Assembly (NCBI GenBank): GCA_963705635.1
Contig: CAVPKH010000003.1
Coordinates: 248,001-312,000 of the forward strand
Origin: VRUE01 sp963705635
GTDB taxonomy: Bacteria > Actinomycetota > Thermoleophilia > Solirubrobacterales > 70-9
Length of the DNA: 64,000 nucleotides
Direction of reading: 5' to 3'
Shown here: piece after piece, positions 17,509 to 24,998 of the stretch
How the letters are laid out: each line of letters begins with the position of its first letter
How positions within the stretch are numbered: position 1 is the stretch's first letter
Notes under the pieces: model-generated
What the model was told of the DNA's origin: nothing
Seen by the model: the letters and a program-made list of their open reading frames with translations, nothing else
Database searches by the model: none
Made by a program: the position numbers and the translations under genes

Positions 17509-18234
17509 CTATTGCTGAACGGCGCGCCTGGCCGCGGCGATCCTTCTGTCGAAGTCCGCTTGAACGCCGGCACGCTCGTCGGCTCGGCGCTCGGCTTCAG
17601 CTACGGCGGCCCGATGCAGCCGCTTGTCTTTCGCCAGTCGAATCGAGGCGACGATCCAGCCGACGAGCCACGTTGCGGGAAGAAACAGAAGCGGGTTCTC
17701 GACACCGAGGATCGTCGGGTCGGCATCGGAATCGAGCTGCCCAGTCGCGCCGAGCGTGATCAACGAGACACCCATCAAGATGGCCCAAAGTCCACAGCCG
17801 ATGGCGCAGCCCCGACCCGCGGTCTCTTCGTTCAGCGGGCTCGGGCTGTCAACGGCCGGCAATTTGCGGAGCGCCACGTCCATCTCACGCTCCAAGTCCG
17901 TAACGCGACGGATGGCCTCCTGCCGGCGTTGATCCCGAAGCTCTCTTTGCTCGATTTCCCTCCGGCGGCGCCTAGTGGCCTCCTCGGCTTCACCGTCAGT
18001 GAAACTGGTTCCGCAACTGAAGTTCTGCGTATGCCATTCGAATATCGGGATTCCGGGCAACGGACCGGGAGCCAGCGGATTGTTGTTCGGCGCCTCTCCG
18101 ATGATCCGTCCGCGAACCTTCTCGCTCCAAGTGTGTCGGCAAACCCAACCGTCTCCCGATCGGACCGTGTTCGAGTGTCCACATCGCGGACAAGCGGGTG
18201 GATGTTGCGCGGCTTCTCCTTCTCCTCGTCGCAC
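17509..18234 (-). CDS. Zinc-ribbon, coiled-coil, two-helix membrane protein of unknown function
   Basis: This 241-residue protein has an N-terminal zinc-ribbon half-site CPRCGHSNTVRSGDGWVCRH, followed by CGTSF that could complete it. A charged helix (about 80-125, TRRRRREIEQRELRDQRRQE) and two membrane helices (about 145-195: GLWAILMGVSLITLGATG and LLFLPATWLVGWIVASIRLA) follow. A second coiled coil then runs to the end (AEAERRADERAGVQADFDRR). I do not recognise the family. The layout suggests a cytosolic metal-binding head tethered to the membrane. It has no obvious operon partner. Confidence 0.6.
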   Translation of the reverse strand: MRRGEGEAAQHPPACPRCGHSNTVRSGDGWVCRHTWSEKVRGRIIGEAPNNNPLAPGPLPGIPIFEWHTQNFSCGTSFTDGEAEEATRRRRREIEQRELRDQRRQEAIRRVTDLEREMDVALRKLPAVDSPSPLNEETAGRGCAIGCGLWAILMGVSLITLGATGQLDSDADPTILGVENPLLFLPATWLVGWIVASIRLAKDKRLHRAAVAEAERRADERAGVQADFDRRIAAARRAVQQ

Positions 18235-18451
18235 CTTCAGGCGGCAGGCTAAAGCTCTGAAGCCAAGGCCGGACGTTGCGCGGCTGGTGCTTTCCAGCTA
18301 CAGATGGAACTTGGACACAGAAGGGATCCAAGATGTCGGTTCAAGCGGCTGACGTTTCTCACGCGGATGCGCCGGCTCTCGAGGTGATGTGGTCGATCAC
18401 CGGCCGAAACTCCTCGGTCGGTGAGAAGCCGACGTACTCGTCCTCCTCCTC

Positions 18452-20635
18452 TTAGTTGAGTAGCTCTGCGATGCGTTGCGCCGCCAGGCGGGCGCCATCC
18501 GTCTCCACCGGGCGGTAGTCGACGTCGCGCCCGATCTCCTCGGCGATCGCCTCGGCGATGACGTCAGGGGTGGCGCCCTCGAAGTCCATCCGGCGGCCGG
18601 CTCGGTAGCGGTCGAGCCGGTGGGCGACGTGGAAGTTCTGCTCGAAGTGGTGGCGCAGGGGGAAGTAGAGGAATGGCCGCCCCGCGGCGGTCAGCTCCAT
18701 TGCGGTCGTCAGCCCGCCCTGAACCACAGCGAGGTCACAGGCGGCGAGGTGGCGGTAGAGATCCTCGACAAAGGCACGCACCTCCAGCCCGTCGGCCGCG
18801 GGCAGGGTTGCCGGGTCGATGCGGGGTCCGGCAACGACGATCATCCGCAGCCCGGGGACGAGTTGCGCCGCGGCGGGGAAGGCCGCCATGACCCGGCGCA
18901 GCAGGCTTGCGCCCACGCCCGAGCCGCCGACCGTGACCAGGCAGACGCGCTCGTGCGGACGGTAGCCGAGCTCGGCGCGCAGGCGCTCGCGGTCTCCCAT
19001 CTCGGCCTGGTCGAAGCCGGTGACGTAGCCGGCGAAGTCGAAGTTGCGCTCGGTCCACTCGCGGATCCCTGGAAGGCCCGGGCCGAGGCGCCCGCCGATG
19101 ATGTCGCCGGGGTTGCCGACGAAGATCGCCCGGTCGCGGATCTCCGGATGGTCGCGGACGTGCTCGACCATCTCGGCGTTGTAGTCCGCGGCCACGGATG
19201 CCTCCCGCTCGCCGTTCTCGGGCATCGGCAGCCAGCCGACGAAGTCCGTCAGCCAAGCGAAGGGGGCGCGCTTGCGATCCGGGTTCTCGTGCAGGTGGTA
19301 GTCGAGCTCCCAGGCCTCGTCGCCGATCCAAAGGTCATACGGCGTCTCGCTGACGACGTCGTCGAAGACCATGTAGTTCGCGGCCAGGATCTCGTCCATG
19401 CGCCGAATGGCCTGGAAGCACTGCAGGCCGTGCTCGGCGGACTCCGCTTCGATGTGGGCCGACTCGTTGGCCAGGTGCCTGCTGGCAGGATGGATGCGCT
19501 CGCCCTCCGCTTCCAACACGCGCGTCACCGGGTCCTGGGCGAGCCAGTCGATCTCGAGGTCGGGGTGCAGCGCCCGCAGCTCGCGGGCGACCGCGACGTC
19601 GCGGCGGGCATGGCCGAGGCCGATCGGAGAGCTGACGTACAGCGCGCGCCGCCGGCCGTTCGACCGCTTGACCGGGGGATTACGGGGGCGGAAGGAGGAA
19701 TCGACGAACTCGCGGACCGCGAGGTTCACCGTGACCGGTTGCCGCCCCTCGGGGAGGTGATCGCCACCCTCGATCGCCACCAGCTTTCCGCCCGTAGCCT
19801 TCGCCAGCGCCCTGGCGTCGGCGTGGCTCGTCACCTTGTCCTTCGTGCCGCTGATCACCAGCACGGGGCACTGCACGCGGCGGGCGAGTGCCAACTGGTC
19901 GCGACGGGTGACCGGCGCTGCGGCGTCGGCGATCACGGTCATGGCAAGCGTGTCCGGATCGGTCTCGAGCCCCCATTCGACGACGTCGTCGAATCCCTTG
20001 GTCGAGTGGGCCTCGCTGGTGCACATGGCCGCGAACCACTCGACGAAGTCGCGGAAGTCGCGACGAAAGTGCACCGCGTTGACCTTCGCCCAGCTCCGCG
20101 CCAGGATCGGCCTGCGCGTGAACATCGATCGCAGCCATGGATGGAGCATGACCCGGTAGCGCACGCCGCCAAGCGAGCGGCTGGCGGGGAACCAGGGGCC
20201 GATCAGCACCACCCCGAGAACCCGCTCGGGCTGCTCGGCGGCGAGTAGGAGGGCGCGCTGGGTGCCGCGGGAGAGACCGACGACGACCGCCTGCTCGGTG
20301 CCGGTCGCGTCGAGGACGTCGAGCGCGTCGCGGGCGAACTCCGACTCGGCATATGCCTCGACGTTGGGCGGCCGGTCGCTCTTGCCGTTGCCGCGCGGGT
20401 CGAAGACGACCACGCGGTGGTGGCGGGCGAGGTAGGGGATCTGCATCTTCCAGACCCGCGAGTGCACCAGCGTCCAGGTCGGGCAGAACAGGATCGTCGG
20501 CTCGCCGCTGCCGTAGACCTCGTAGAAGACGCGCACGCCGTCGCGCTCGATGTAACCCTGATCGTCCGGATACAGCGCTCGGGTCTGCTCGTCTGTACCT
20601 ACCTGCTTGTTTGCGACCTGCTCGGCGATGGTCAT
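18452..20635 (-). CDS. Alpha/beta hydrolase-glycosyltransferase fusion
   Basis: This 727-residue protein joins two enzymes. Residues about 25-310 are an alpha/beta hydrolase with nucleophile elbow VGLSRGTQ, acid ISGTKDKV and His in GGDHLPEG. Residues about 330-727 are a GT1/MurG-type glycosyltransferase. It opens with SSPIGLGHARRDVAVARELR and includes VTVGGSGVGASLL and the donor-binding region VQGGLTTAMELTAAGRPFLY. The ATG at 20,635 is preferred over an upstream one because AGGAGAGCAA sits in front of it. It is divergent from a TetR regulator, and a palindrome in the gap is a likely operator. A coupled deacylation-and-glycosylation role is inference. Confidence 0.82.
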   Translation of the reverse strand: MTIAEQVANKQVGTDEQTRALYPDDQGYIERDGVRVFYEVYGSGEPTILFCPTWTLVHSRVWKMQIPYLARHHRVVVFDPRGNGKSDRPPNVEAYAESEFARDALDVLDATGTEQAVVVGLSRGTQRALLLAAEQPERVLGVVLIGPWFPASRSLGGVRYRVMLHPWLRSMFTRRPILARSWAKVNAVHFRRDFRDFVEWFAAMCTSEAHSTKGFDDVVEWGLETDPDTLAMTVIADAAAPVTRRDQLALARRVQCPVLVISGTKDKVTSHADARALAKATGGKLVAIEGGDHLPEGRQPVTVNLAVREFVDSSFRPRNPPVKRSNGRRRALYVSSPIGLGHARRDVAVARELRALHPDLEIDWLAQDPVTRVLEAEGERIHPASRHLANESAHIEAESAEHGLQCFQAIRRMDEILAANYMVFDDVVSETPYDLWIGDEAWELDYHLHENPDRKRAPFAWLTDFVGWLPMPENGEREASVAADYNAEMVEHVRDHPEIRDRAIFVGNPGDIIGGRLGPGLPGIREWTERNFDFAGYVTGFDQAEMGDRERLRAELGYRPHERVCLVTVGGSGVGASLLRRVMAAFPAAAQLVPGLRMIVVAGPRIDPATLPAADGLEVRAFVEDLYRHLAACDLAVVQGGLTTAMELTAAGRPFLYFPLRHHFEQNFHVAHRLDRYRAGRRMDFEGATPDVIAEAIAEEIGRDVDYRPVETDGARLAAQRIAELLN

Positions 20636-20684
20636 TTGCTCTCCTGGCTCGGCGATCTGTCGAAGGCGCACTTGTCTCAGGTGA

Positions 20685-20719
20685 TTGGTCGGACGACCAA
20701 CTAACTTCTATCGTATACT
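20685..20719 (+). promoter_or_regulatory. Probable TetR operator and -10 box in a divergent promoter
   Basis: TTGGTCG-GA-CGACCAA at 20,685-20,700 is a perfect 7-bp inverted repeat with a 2-bp spacer in the 92-bp gap between the hydrolase-glycosyltransferase fusion and the TetR gene. TATACT at 20,714-20,719 resembles a -10 box. It lies only eight bases before the TetR ATG, which predicts a leaderless or nearly leaderless transcript. No good -35 is seen at standard spacing. The layout is typical of a TetR protein repressing itself and its neighbour. Confidence 0.6.
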
Positions 20720-20727
20720 GCGACCCG

Positions 20728-21372
20728 ATGTCAACCGCCGACCCCGACGTGCGTGCGACACCAGCGCCGAGTGGGGACCTCCGAGTCGCGCAGGGTCAAT
20801 CGACGCGCGCGCTGCTACTCGCCGCCGCCAGCGACGTGCTGCGCGAGGAGGGCTACGCCGCGACCTCGACCCGCGCCGTCGCCGAGCGCGCGGGGGCGCA
20901 ACTCTCGCTGGTCCATTACCACTTCGGCTCCAAGCGCAGCTTGCTGCTCGCCGTTCTCGAAGACCACACCGAGCGCCTTCTGCACCGCCAGCAGGCGATG
21001 TTCAGCGACGGCCGGTCGTTTGCCGAGCAGTGGCGCAGCGCCTGCGATTACCTGCGCGAAGACGTCGACTCCGGCTACGTGCGGATCCTCTGGGAGCTGT
21101 GGGCTGCCGGGCTTGCCGACCCCGAGCTAGCCGAGCGTTGGCGGGCCACCCAACGCAGCTGGCGCGAACTGATCGAGGCACGCCTCGAGCGCCTCCAGAC
21201 CGAGCGCGGCGCCGAGCTGCCGATGCCCCCGCGCGCCCTTGCCACGCTGATCGGCAACCTCTTCGAGGGTGCGGAGGTCGAGATCCTCGCCGGCGTCACC
21301 GAGGACGAAACCCCACACCTCGAAGCGCTCGAGGCCTGTGCTGCGCTGATCGCGCACGCCGAGCGGCGCTGA
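20728..21372 (+). CDS. TetR-family transcriptional regulator
   Basis: This 214-residue regulator has the TetR N-terminal DNA-binding domain at about residues 25-75 (TSTRAVAERAGAQLSLVHYH, then FGSKRSLLLAVLEDH). A helical ligand-binding domain follows. The ATG at 20,728 was chosen over the longer open frame because that frame's upstream part is antisense to the hydrolase fusion, and because a -10-like TATACT and a palindromic operator lie directly in front. It most likely represses the divergent hydrolase-glycosyltransferase fusion and itself. The ligand is unknown. Confidence 0.85.
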   Translation: MSTADPDVRATPAPSGDLRVAQGQSTRALLLAAASDVLREEGYAATSTRAVAERAGAQLSLVHYHFGSKRSLLLAVLEDHTERLLHRQQAMFSDGRSFAEQWRSACDYLREDVDSGYVRILWELWAAGLADPELAERWRATQRSWRELIEARLERLQTERGAELPMPPRALATLIGNLFEGAEVEILAGVTEDETPHLEALEACAALIAHAERR

Positions 21373-21581
21373 AGGACGGAGCCGCAGGCAGCGGTCACAT
21401 CCGAATCAGGTCCATTCTTTGGTCGGCCTCATGGGTAGCTGCGCAATGCGCTCGGGGGTGCAACGCCACAAGCCGAACAAAGTCGGGGCCATCCTGCCGT
21501 AGGGGTGCAGAGGTGGCCTGACGTCGCTGGAACAGCACCAGATTCAAGTTCCGCCGAGATCTACTCGATGCAGGGAAGGTC

Positions 21582-23654
21582 ATGCATGCGCTTCCCCGTC
21601 CCCAGAGCTTGCTGGTCCGGTGTGGCGGCGCATTCCTCCTGGCGATGTTCCTCGCCTTCGCGCTCCACGCCGTAACCGGCCTCGGCGGAGCCGGCATGGA
21701 CCGAGTCTTCAACGTCTGGGTCTACGACGCCCTCATCGTGGGCGCCGCAGGGTCCTGCTTGCTGCGGGCTGCGATGGTTGAGCGCGAGCGGCTCGCCTGG
21801 GGGCTGCTTGGGGTCGGACTGGCCGCGTGGACCGGCGGCGAAATCTATTACTCGGCAGCGCTCGCCGGTGCCGAAACCGTACCGATCCCCTCGCTCGCTG
21901 ACGCTGGCTACCTCCTCTTCTATCCGCTGGCCTACGCCGCCCTAATCGTTCTCCTGCGCAATCGGATCGGCTCTTTCCCAGTCGCCCGTTGGCTCGATGG
22001 CCTCGTCGTCGGCACCGCCATCGCCGCTCTCGCAGCCGCGGTCGCGCTCGGCCCGATCGTCGACGCGAGCACCAGCGGCGATACCGCCGCAGTCGTGACC
22101 AACCTTGCCTACCCAATCGCCGACCTGGCGCTCCTGACGCTCGTATTCACGGCTTCGGCGTTCACCGGCTGGCGACCGGGTCGGACCTGGCTCATGCTCG
22201 GCAGCGGGCTCATCGTCCTTGCCGTCTCCGATGGCGTCTATTTGCTCCAGTCGGCGCAGGGAACCTACGCCGAAGGTGGCATTCTCGACGTCGCCTGGCC
22301 CTTGGGCGTTCTCCTGCTCGCGTCTGCCGCTTGGCAGGAGCCAACCCGGCGCCAAGTCGTGCGCTCACGTGGCCTGCGGGTCGCCCTGGTTCCGGCCACG
22401 GCGGCGGTGATCGCGATCGGCATCCAATTCAGCGATCGCTCGAGCTCGGTGCCAACGATCGCCGCCTGGCTCTCGCTGCTGACGCTGCTGGCCGTCGTCG
22501 TGCGGATGATGGTCTCCTTCCGCGAAAACCAGGCCAACCTCGAGTCCAGCGTCCGCGAGTCCCTGACCGACTCGCTCACCGGTCTCGCCAACCGCCGCCG
22601 CCTGATGGACGACCTCGCCGAAGCAGCGGCGCATCCGCCCGACCGCCACAATGTCTGCCTCCTCGCCCTCTTTGACCTCGACGGCTTCAAGGCCTACAAC
22701 GACGCCTACGGCCACCCCGCCGGCGACGCGCTGCTGGCCCGCCTCGGTGGCCGCCTGGCTGACTTCGCCGGCGAGCGCGCCACCGCCTACCGGCTCGGCG
22801 GCGACGAGTTCTGCCTGCTGGCCGAGTGCACGGCCGCAGAAGTCGATGGCTTCGTCGCCGGTGCTTCGGCCGCGCTGTCGGAGCGCGGCGACGGCTTCCT
22901 CGTCACCAGCTCCCAGGGCAGCGTCCTGCTCCCCTCCGAGGCCAGTACCAGTGAGGCAGCGCTGCAGCTTGCCGACCGGCGCATGTACGCGAATAAGAGC
23001 CGCGAGCGCGCCTCGGCCGGTTCGCAGTCGCGAGATGTTCTGCTGAGCGCGCTGCGTGAGCGCCAGCCCGACCTCCACGACCACCTCGTCGATGTTGCCC
23101 GGCTGGCGCTCCGGCTGGCCGAGAAGCTGGGAATGGACCCCGAGCAGCGCGACGAGGTCTTCCGCGCCGCTGAGCTCCACGACACCGGCAAGGTCGCGAT
23201 CCCCGACGCGATCCTCAACAAGCCCGGTCCGCTCGAGGACCAGGAGTGGGAGTTCATGCGAGAACACACGCTGATCGGTGAGCGCATCATCGCCTCGGCG
23301 CCGGCGCTTGTGCCGGTGGCTCGCCTCGTCCGCTCGACTCAAGAGCGCTGGGATGGAAACGGCTACCCCGACGGTCTGGCGGGCGAGCAGATCCCGCTCG
23401 GCTCGCGGGTCATCTCGGTCTGCAACGCCTACGCGGCGATGGTGAGCGACCGTGCCTACAGCATCGCCATGCGCCCAACGCGGGCGCTGGAGGAGCTCCG
23501 GCGCGGCGCCGGAAGCCAGTTTGACGCAACCGTCGTTGACGCGTTTTGCCGCTTGAGCAATGAGGACGCGACATTTCTGGTTGCAGAGGAGCGCCAGGAT
23601 CGCGGTCCCGCTCTATCCCCAAATCCAGATGGAGAGAACCTCACCGGCCCGTGA
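21582..23654 (+). CDS. Membrane GGDEF/HD-GYP cyclic-di-GMP signalling protein
   Basis: This 690-residue protein begins with about nine membrane helices (residues 1-305). A diguanylate-cyclase GGDEF domain follows (about 325-480; active loop YRLGGDEFCLL) and then an HD-GYP-type domain (about 490-680; ELHDTGK, ERWDGNGYPDGLAG). The inhibitory RxxD site upstream of GGDEF reads RATA, so product inhibition is probably absent. The HD-GYP half keeps HD and GYP, but the His pair before ERWDG is changed to Ser-Thr-Gln and VCDAYDAMT is changed to VCNAYAAMV, so phosphodiesterase activity is doubtful. The membrane part is the likely sensor. Confidence 0.86.
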   Translation: MHALPRPQSLLVRCGGAFLLAMFLAFALHAVTGLGGAGMDRVFNVWVYDALIVGAAGSCLLRAAMVERERLAWGLLGVGLAAWTGGEIYYSAALAGAETVPIPSLADAGYLLFYPLAYAALIVLLRNRIGSFPVARWLDGLVVGTAIAALAAAVALGPIVDASTSGDTAAVVTNLAYPIADLALLTLVFTASAFTGWRPGRTWLMLGSGLIVLAVSDGVYLLQSAQGTYAEGGILDVAWPLGVLLLASAAWQEPTRRQVVRSRGLRVALVPATAAVIAIGIQFSDRSSSVPTIAAWLSLLTLLAVVVRMMVSFRENQANLESSVRESLTDSLTGLANRRRLMDDLAEAAAHPPDRHNVCLLALFDLDGFKAYNDAYGHPAGDALLARLGGRLADFAGERATAYRLGGDEFCLLAECTAAEVDGFVAGASAALSERGDGFLVTSSQGSVLLPSEASTSEAALQLADRRMYANKSRERASAGSQSRDVLLSALRERQPDLHDHLVDVARLALRLAEKLGMDPEQRDEVFRAAELHDTGKVAIPDAILNKPGPLEDQEWEFMREHTLIGERIIASAPALVPVARLVRSTQERWDGNGYPDGLAGEQIPLGSRVISVCNAYAAMVSDRAYSIAMRPTRALEELRRGAGSQFDATVVDAFCRLSNEDATFLVAEERQDRGPALSPNPDGENLTGP

Positions 23655-23867
23655 CGCAGTAAACGCCACAGCGACTCCCAAGCGCCTGGTTCGCTGCATC
23701 TGGGAGCCCCCGCGGGGCGCGCAGGCGCGTGGTAGCACGGTTGTGGTAATCGCCGATTTGGAGAAGATTCACACGGTCTGCCTCGATCCCGCAGAGCGGG
23801 GATGGATCGATTTTGTTTCGGCGACCCGCCGAACGTGACCCGCCCACGTGCAGGGCATTCGCGAAAA

Positions 23868-23909
23868 AGCGGCTGAAGGGATTCGAACCCACGACCTTCT
23901 GCATGGCAA
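23868..23909 (-). repeat. tRNA-Gly(GCC) 3'-half fragment, probable integration scar (outer)
   Basis: On the minus strand these 42 bases run from the anticodon loop (TTGCCATGCAGA) through the T-arm (GGTTCGAATCCCTTCAGCC) to the discriminator base. They differ from the intact tRNA-Gly at 39,848-39,921 by one base. The 5' half (acceptor strand and D-arm) is missing. Tyrosine-recombinase elements integrate at tRNA 3' ends and leave exactly such partial copies, so this is read as the outer attachment-site remnant. Confidence 0.7.
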
Positions 23910-24010
23910 TCAGGCCCGTCTTCGAGACCAGCGGGCGGTAAATATGGCCGCTTGCAGGGATTTCGCAGCGGCACGGCAAACGGCTGCGAATCGGCAATAC
24001 GCGCGGATGT

Positions 24011-24080
24011 GCGCCGAAGCGATTTGGGAGCTTCGGCGCAGAAGTGCCCGAAAACGAAGATGGCGGTTTCATCTCCGAGG
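24011..24080 (+). repeat. Perfect hairpin and dispersed repeat, copy B
   Basis: GCGCCGAAGC-(9 nt)-GCTTCGGCGC at 24,011-24,039 is a perfect 10-bp inverted repeat. It is followed by AAGTGCCCGAAAACGAAG, then ATGGCGGTTTCATCTCC (24,042-24,080), copy B of the dispersed repeat. The block lies about 100 bp inside the tRNA fragment, in the same relative place as copy C beside the second tRNA fragment. Confidence 0.55.
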
Positions 24081-24252
24081 CGGTCAGCGCGCTTTGCCGT
24101 CGGTGCCGATGTTGGGAACCCGCTCAAGGCGATCGAGCGCGTAGTTGAGAAGGGACCCGAGCAACTCGCCACATTCACCCGTTCGGCCCTGTCGGCGGCG
24201 GCGAGAGATAAACAGCGGCGCACTAAGGTTCGCGACGCAGCACCTGCGCTCT

Positions 24253-24954
24253 ATGGCACGTCGCGGCCCCCACACCGATACCGATCCCCTCGCCCGCCAC
24301 GCGCTCTCGCCGAGCGAGCTGAAGGAGCTGCTTGCAGCAGAGCGCACAGGAAAGCCGTTCCTGGCCTACAGGGACCGCGACGGGCGCCTTACCCTCCTCC
24401 AGGCGGGAAAGGAGACCCTGATGCTCGGCCGGCGGGCCGAAGTGGGCATCTCGATCGATTGGGACGCGGAGGTCTCGGGCCTACACGCCGAACTGCAGTG
24501 CCTCGAGGGCGAGTGGGCGATCCTCGACGACGGCCTCTCGACCAATGGGACCTACGTCAACGGGCAACGCATCAACGGCCGTCAGCGCCTGCGCGACGGC
24601 GACCGGATCCGGATCGGACAGACCATCCTCGTCTACCGCTTCGGTGTGCCGGCGCAGATGCCACCAACCGCCGTCGCCGCCGAGGCGGCCACCCTGCAGG
24701 AGCTGACCGACACCCAGCGCCGTGTTCTCATCGCCCTCTGTCGCCCCTTTCGCGACGGCGACAGCTTCGCCACCCCGGCGACGAACCAGCAGATCGCCGA
24801 CGAGCTGCACCTGAGCGTCGACGCGGTGAAGATGCACATGCGGACTCTGTTCGGGAAGTTCGAGCTCGGGGAGCTGGCCCAGAACGAGAAGCGGGCGCGG
24901 CTCGCCGAGTGCGCGCTGCTCTACGGGGCGGTTACCCCACGGGACTTCGACTGA
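24253..24954 (+). CDS. FHA-domain protein with C-terminal helix-turn-helix
   Basis: This 233-residue cytosolic protein has an FHA phosphothreonine-binding domain at about residues 50-130, with the conserved GR, SGLHAE (SxxH) and DDGLSTNGTYVNG. A C-terminal winged or LuxR-like helix-turn-helix follows (about 180-215: NQQIADELHLSVDAVKMHMR, then TLFGKFEL). It could bind a phosphorylated partner and regulate transcription. It is convergent with the CHASE2 Ser/Thr kinase gene, with only 44 bp between, so that kinase is the obvious candidate partner. The ATG at 24,253 was chosen because upstream codons look non-coding. Confidence 0.84.
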   Translation: MARRGPHTDTDPLARHALSPSELKELLAAERTGKPFLAYRDRDGRLTLLQAGKETLMLGRRAEVGISIDWDAEVSGLHAELQCLEGEWAILDDGLSTNGTYVNGQRINGRQRLRDGDRIRIGQTILVYRFGVPAQMPPTAVAAEAATLQELTDTQRRVLIALCRPFRDGDSFATPATNQQIADELHLSVDAVKMHMRTLFGKFELGELAQNEKRARLAECALLYGAVTPRDFD

Positions 24955-24959
24955 GGCTC

Positions 24960-24976
24960 GCGACCTTTCGGGTCGC
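24960..24976. terminator. Short hairpin between convergent genes
   Basis: GCGACC-TTTCG-GGTCGC is a perfect 6-bp stem between the stops of the FHA gene and the kinase gene. It has no T-run, so it is at best a weak bidirectional terminator. Confidence 0.3.
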
Positions 24977-24998
24977 TCATCGCACGACGGAGGCGCCA

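Larger units (their letters stand above)
23655..24252. other. Non-coding stretch with tRNA fragment and repeats
   Basis: These ~600 bp separate the GGDEF protein from the FHA gene. They hold no credible gene. They contain a tRNA-Gly 3' half (23,868-23,909), an imperfect hairpin (GATTTCGCAGC with GCTGCGAATC near 23,958-23,992), a perfect 10-bp hairpin (24,011-24,039) and a copy of the dispersed repeat (24,042-24,080). Short ORFs across it are translations of tRNA and repeat sequence. Confidence 0.6.

Noticed and set aside
23655..24252. Short ORFs across the tRNA fragment and hairpins
   Set aside because: They translate tRNA and repeat sequence and have no start signals.
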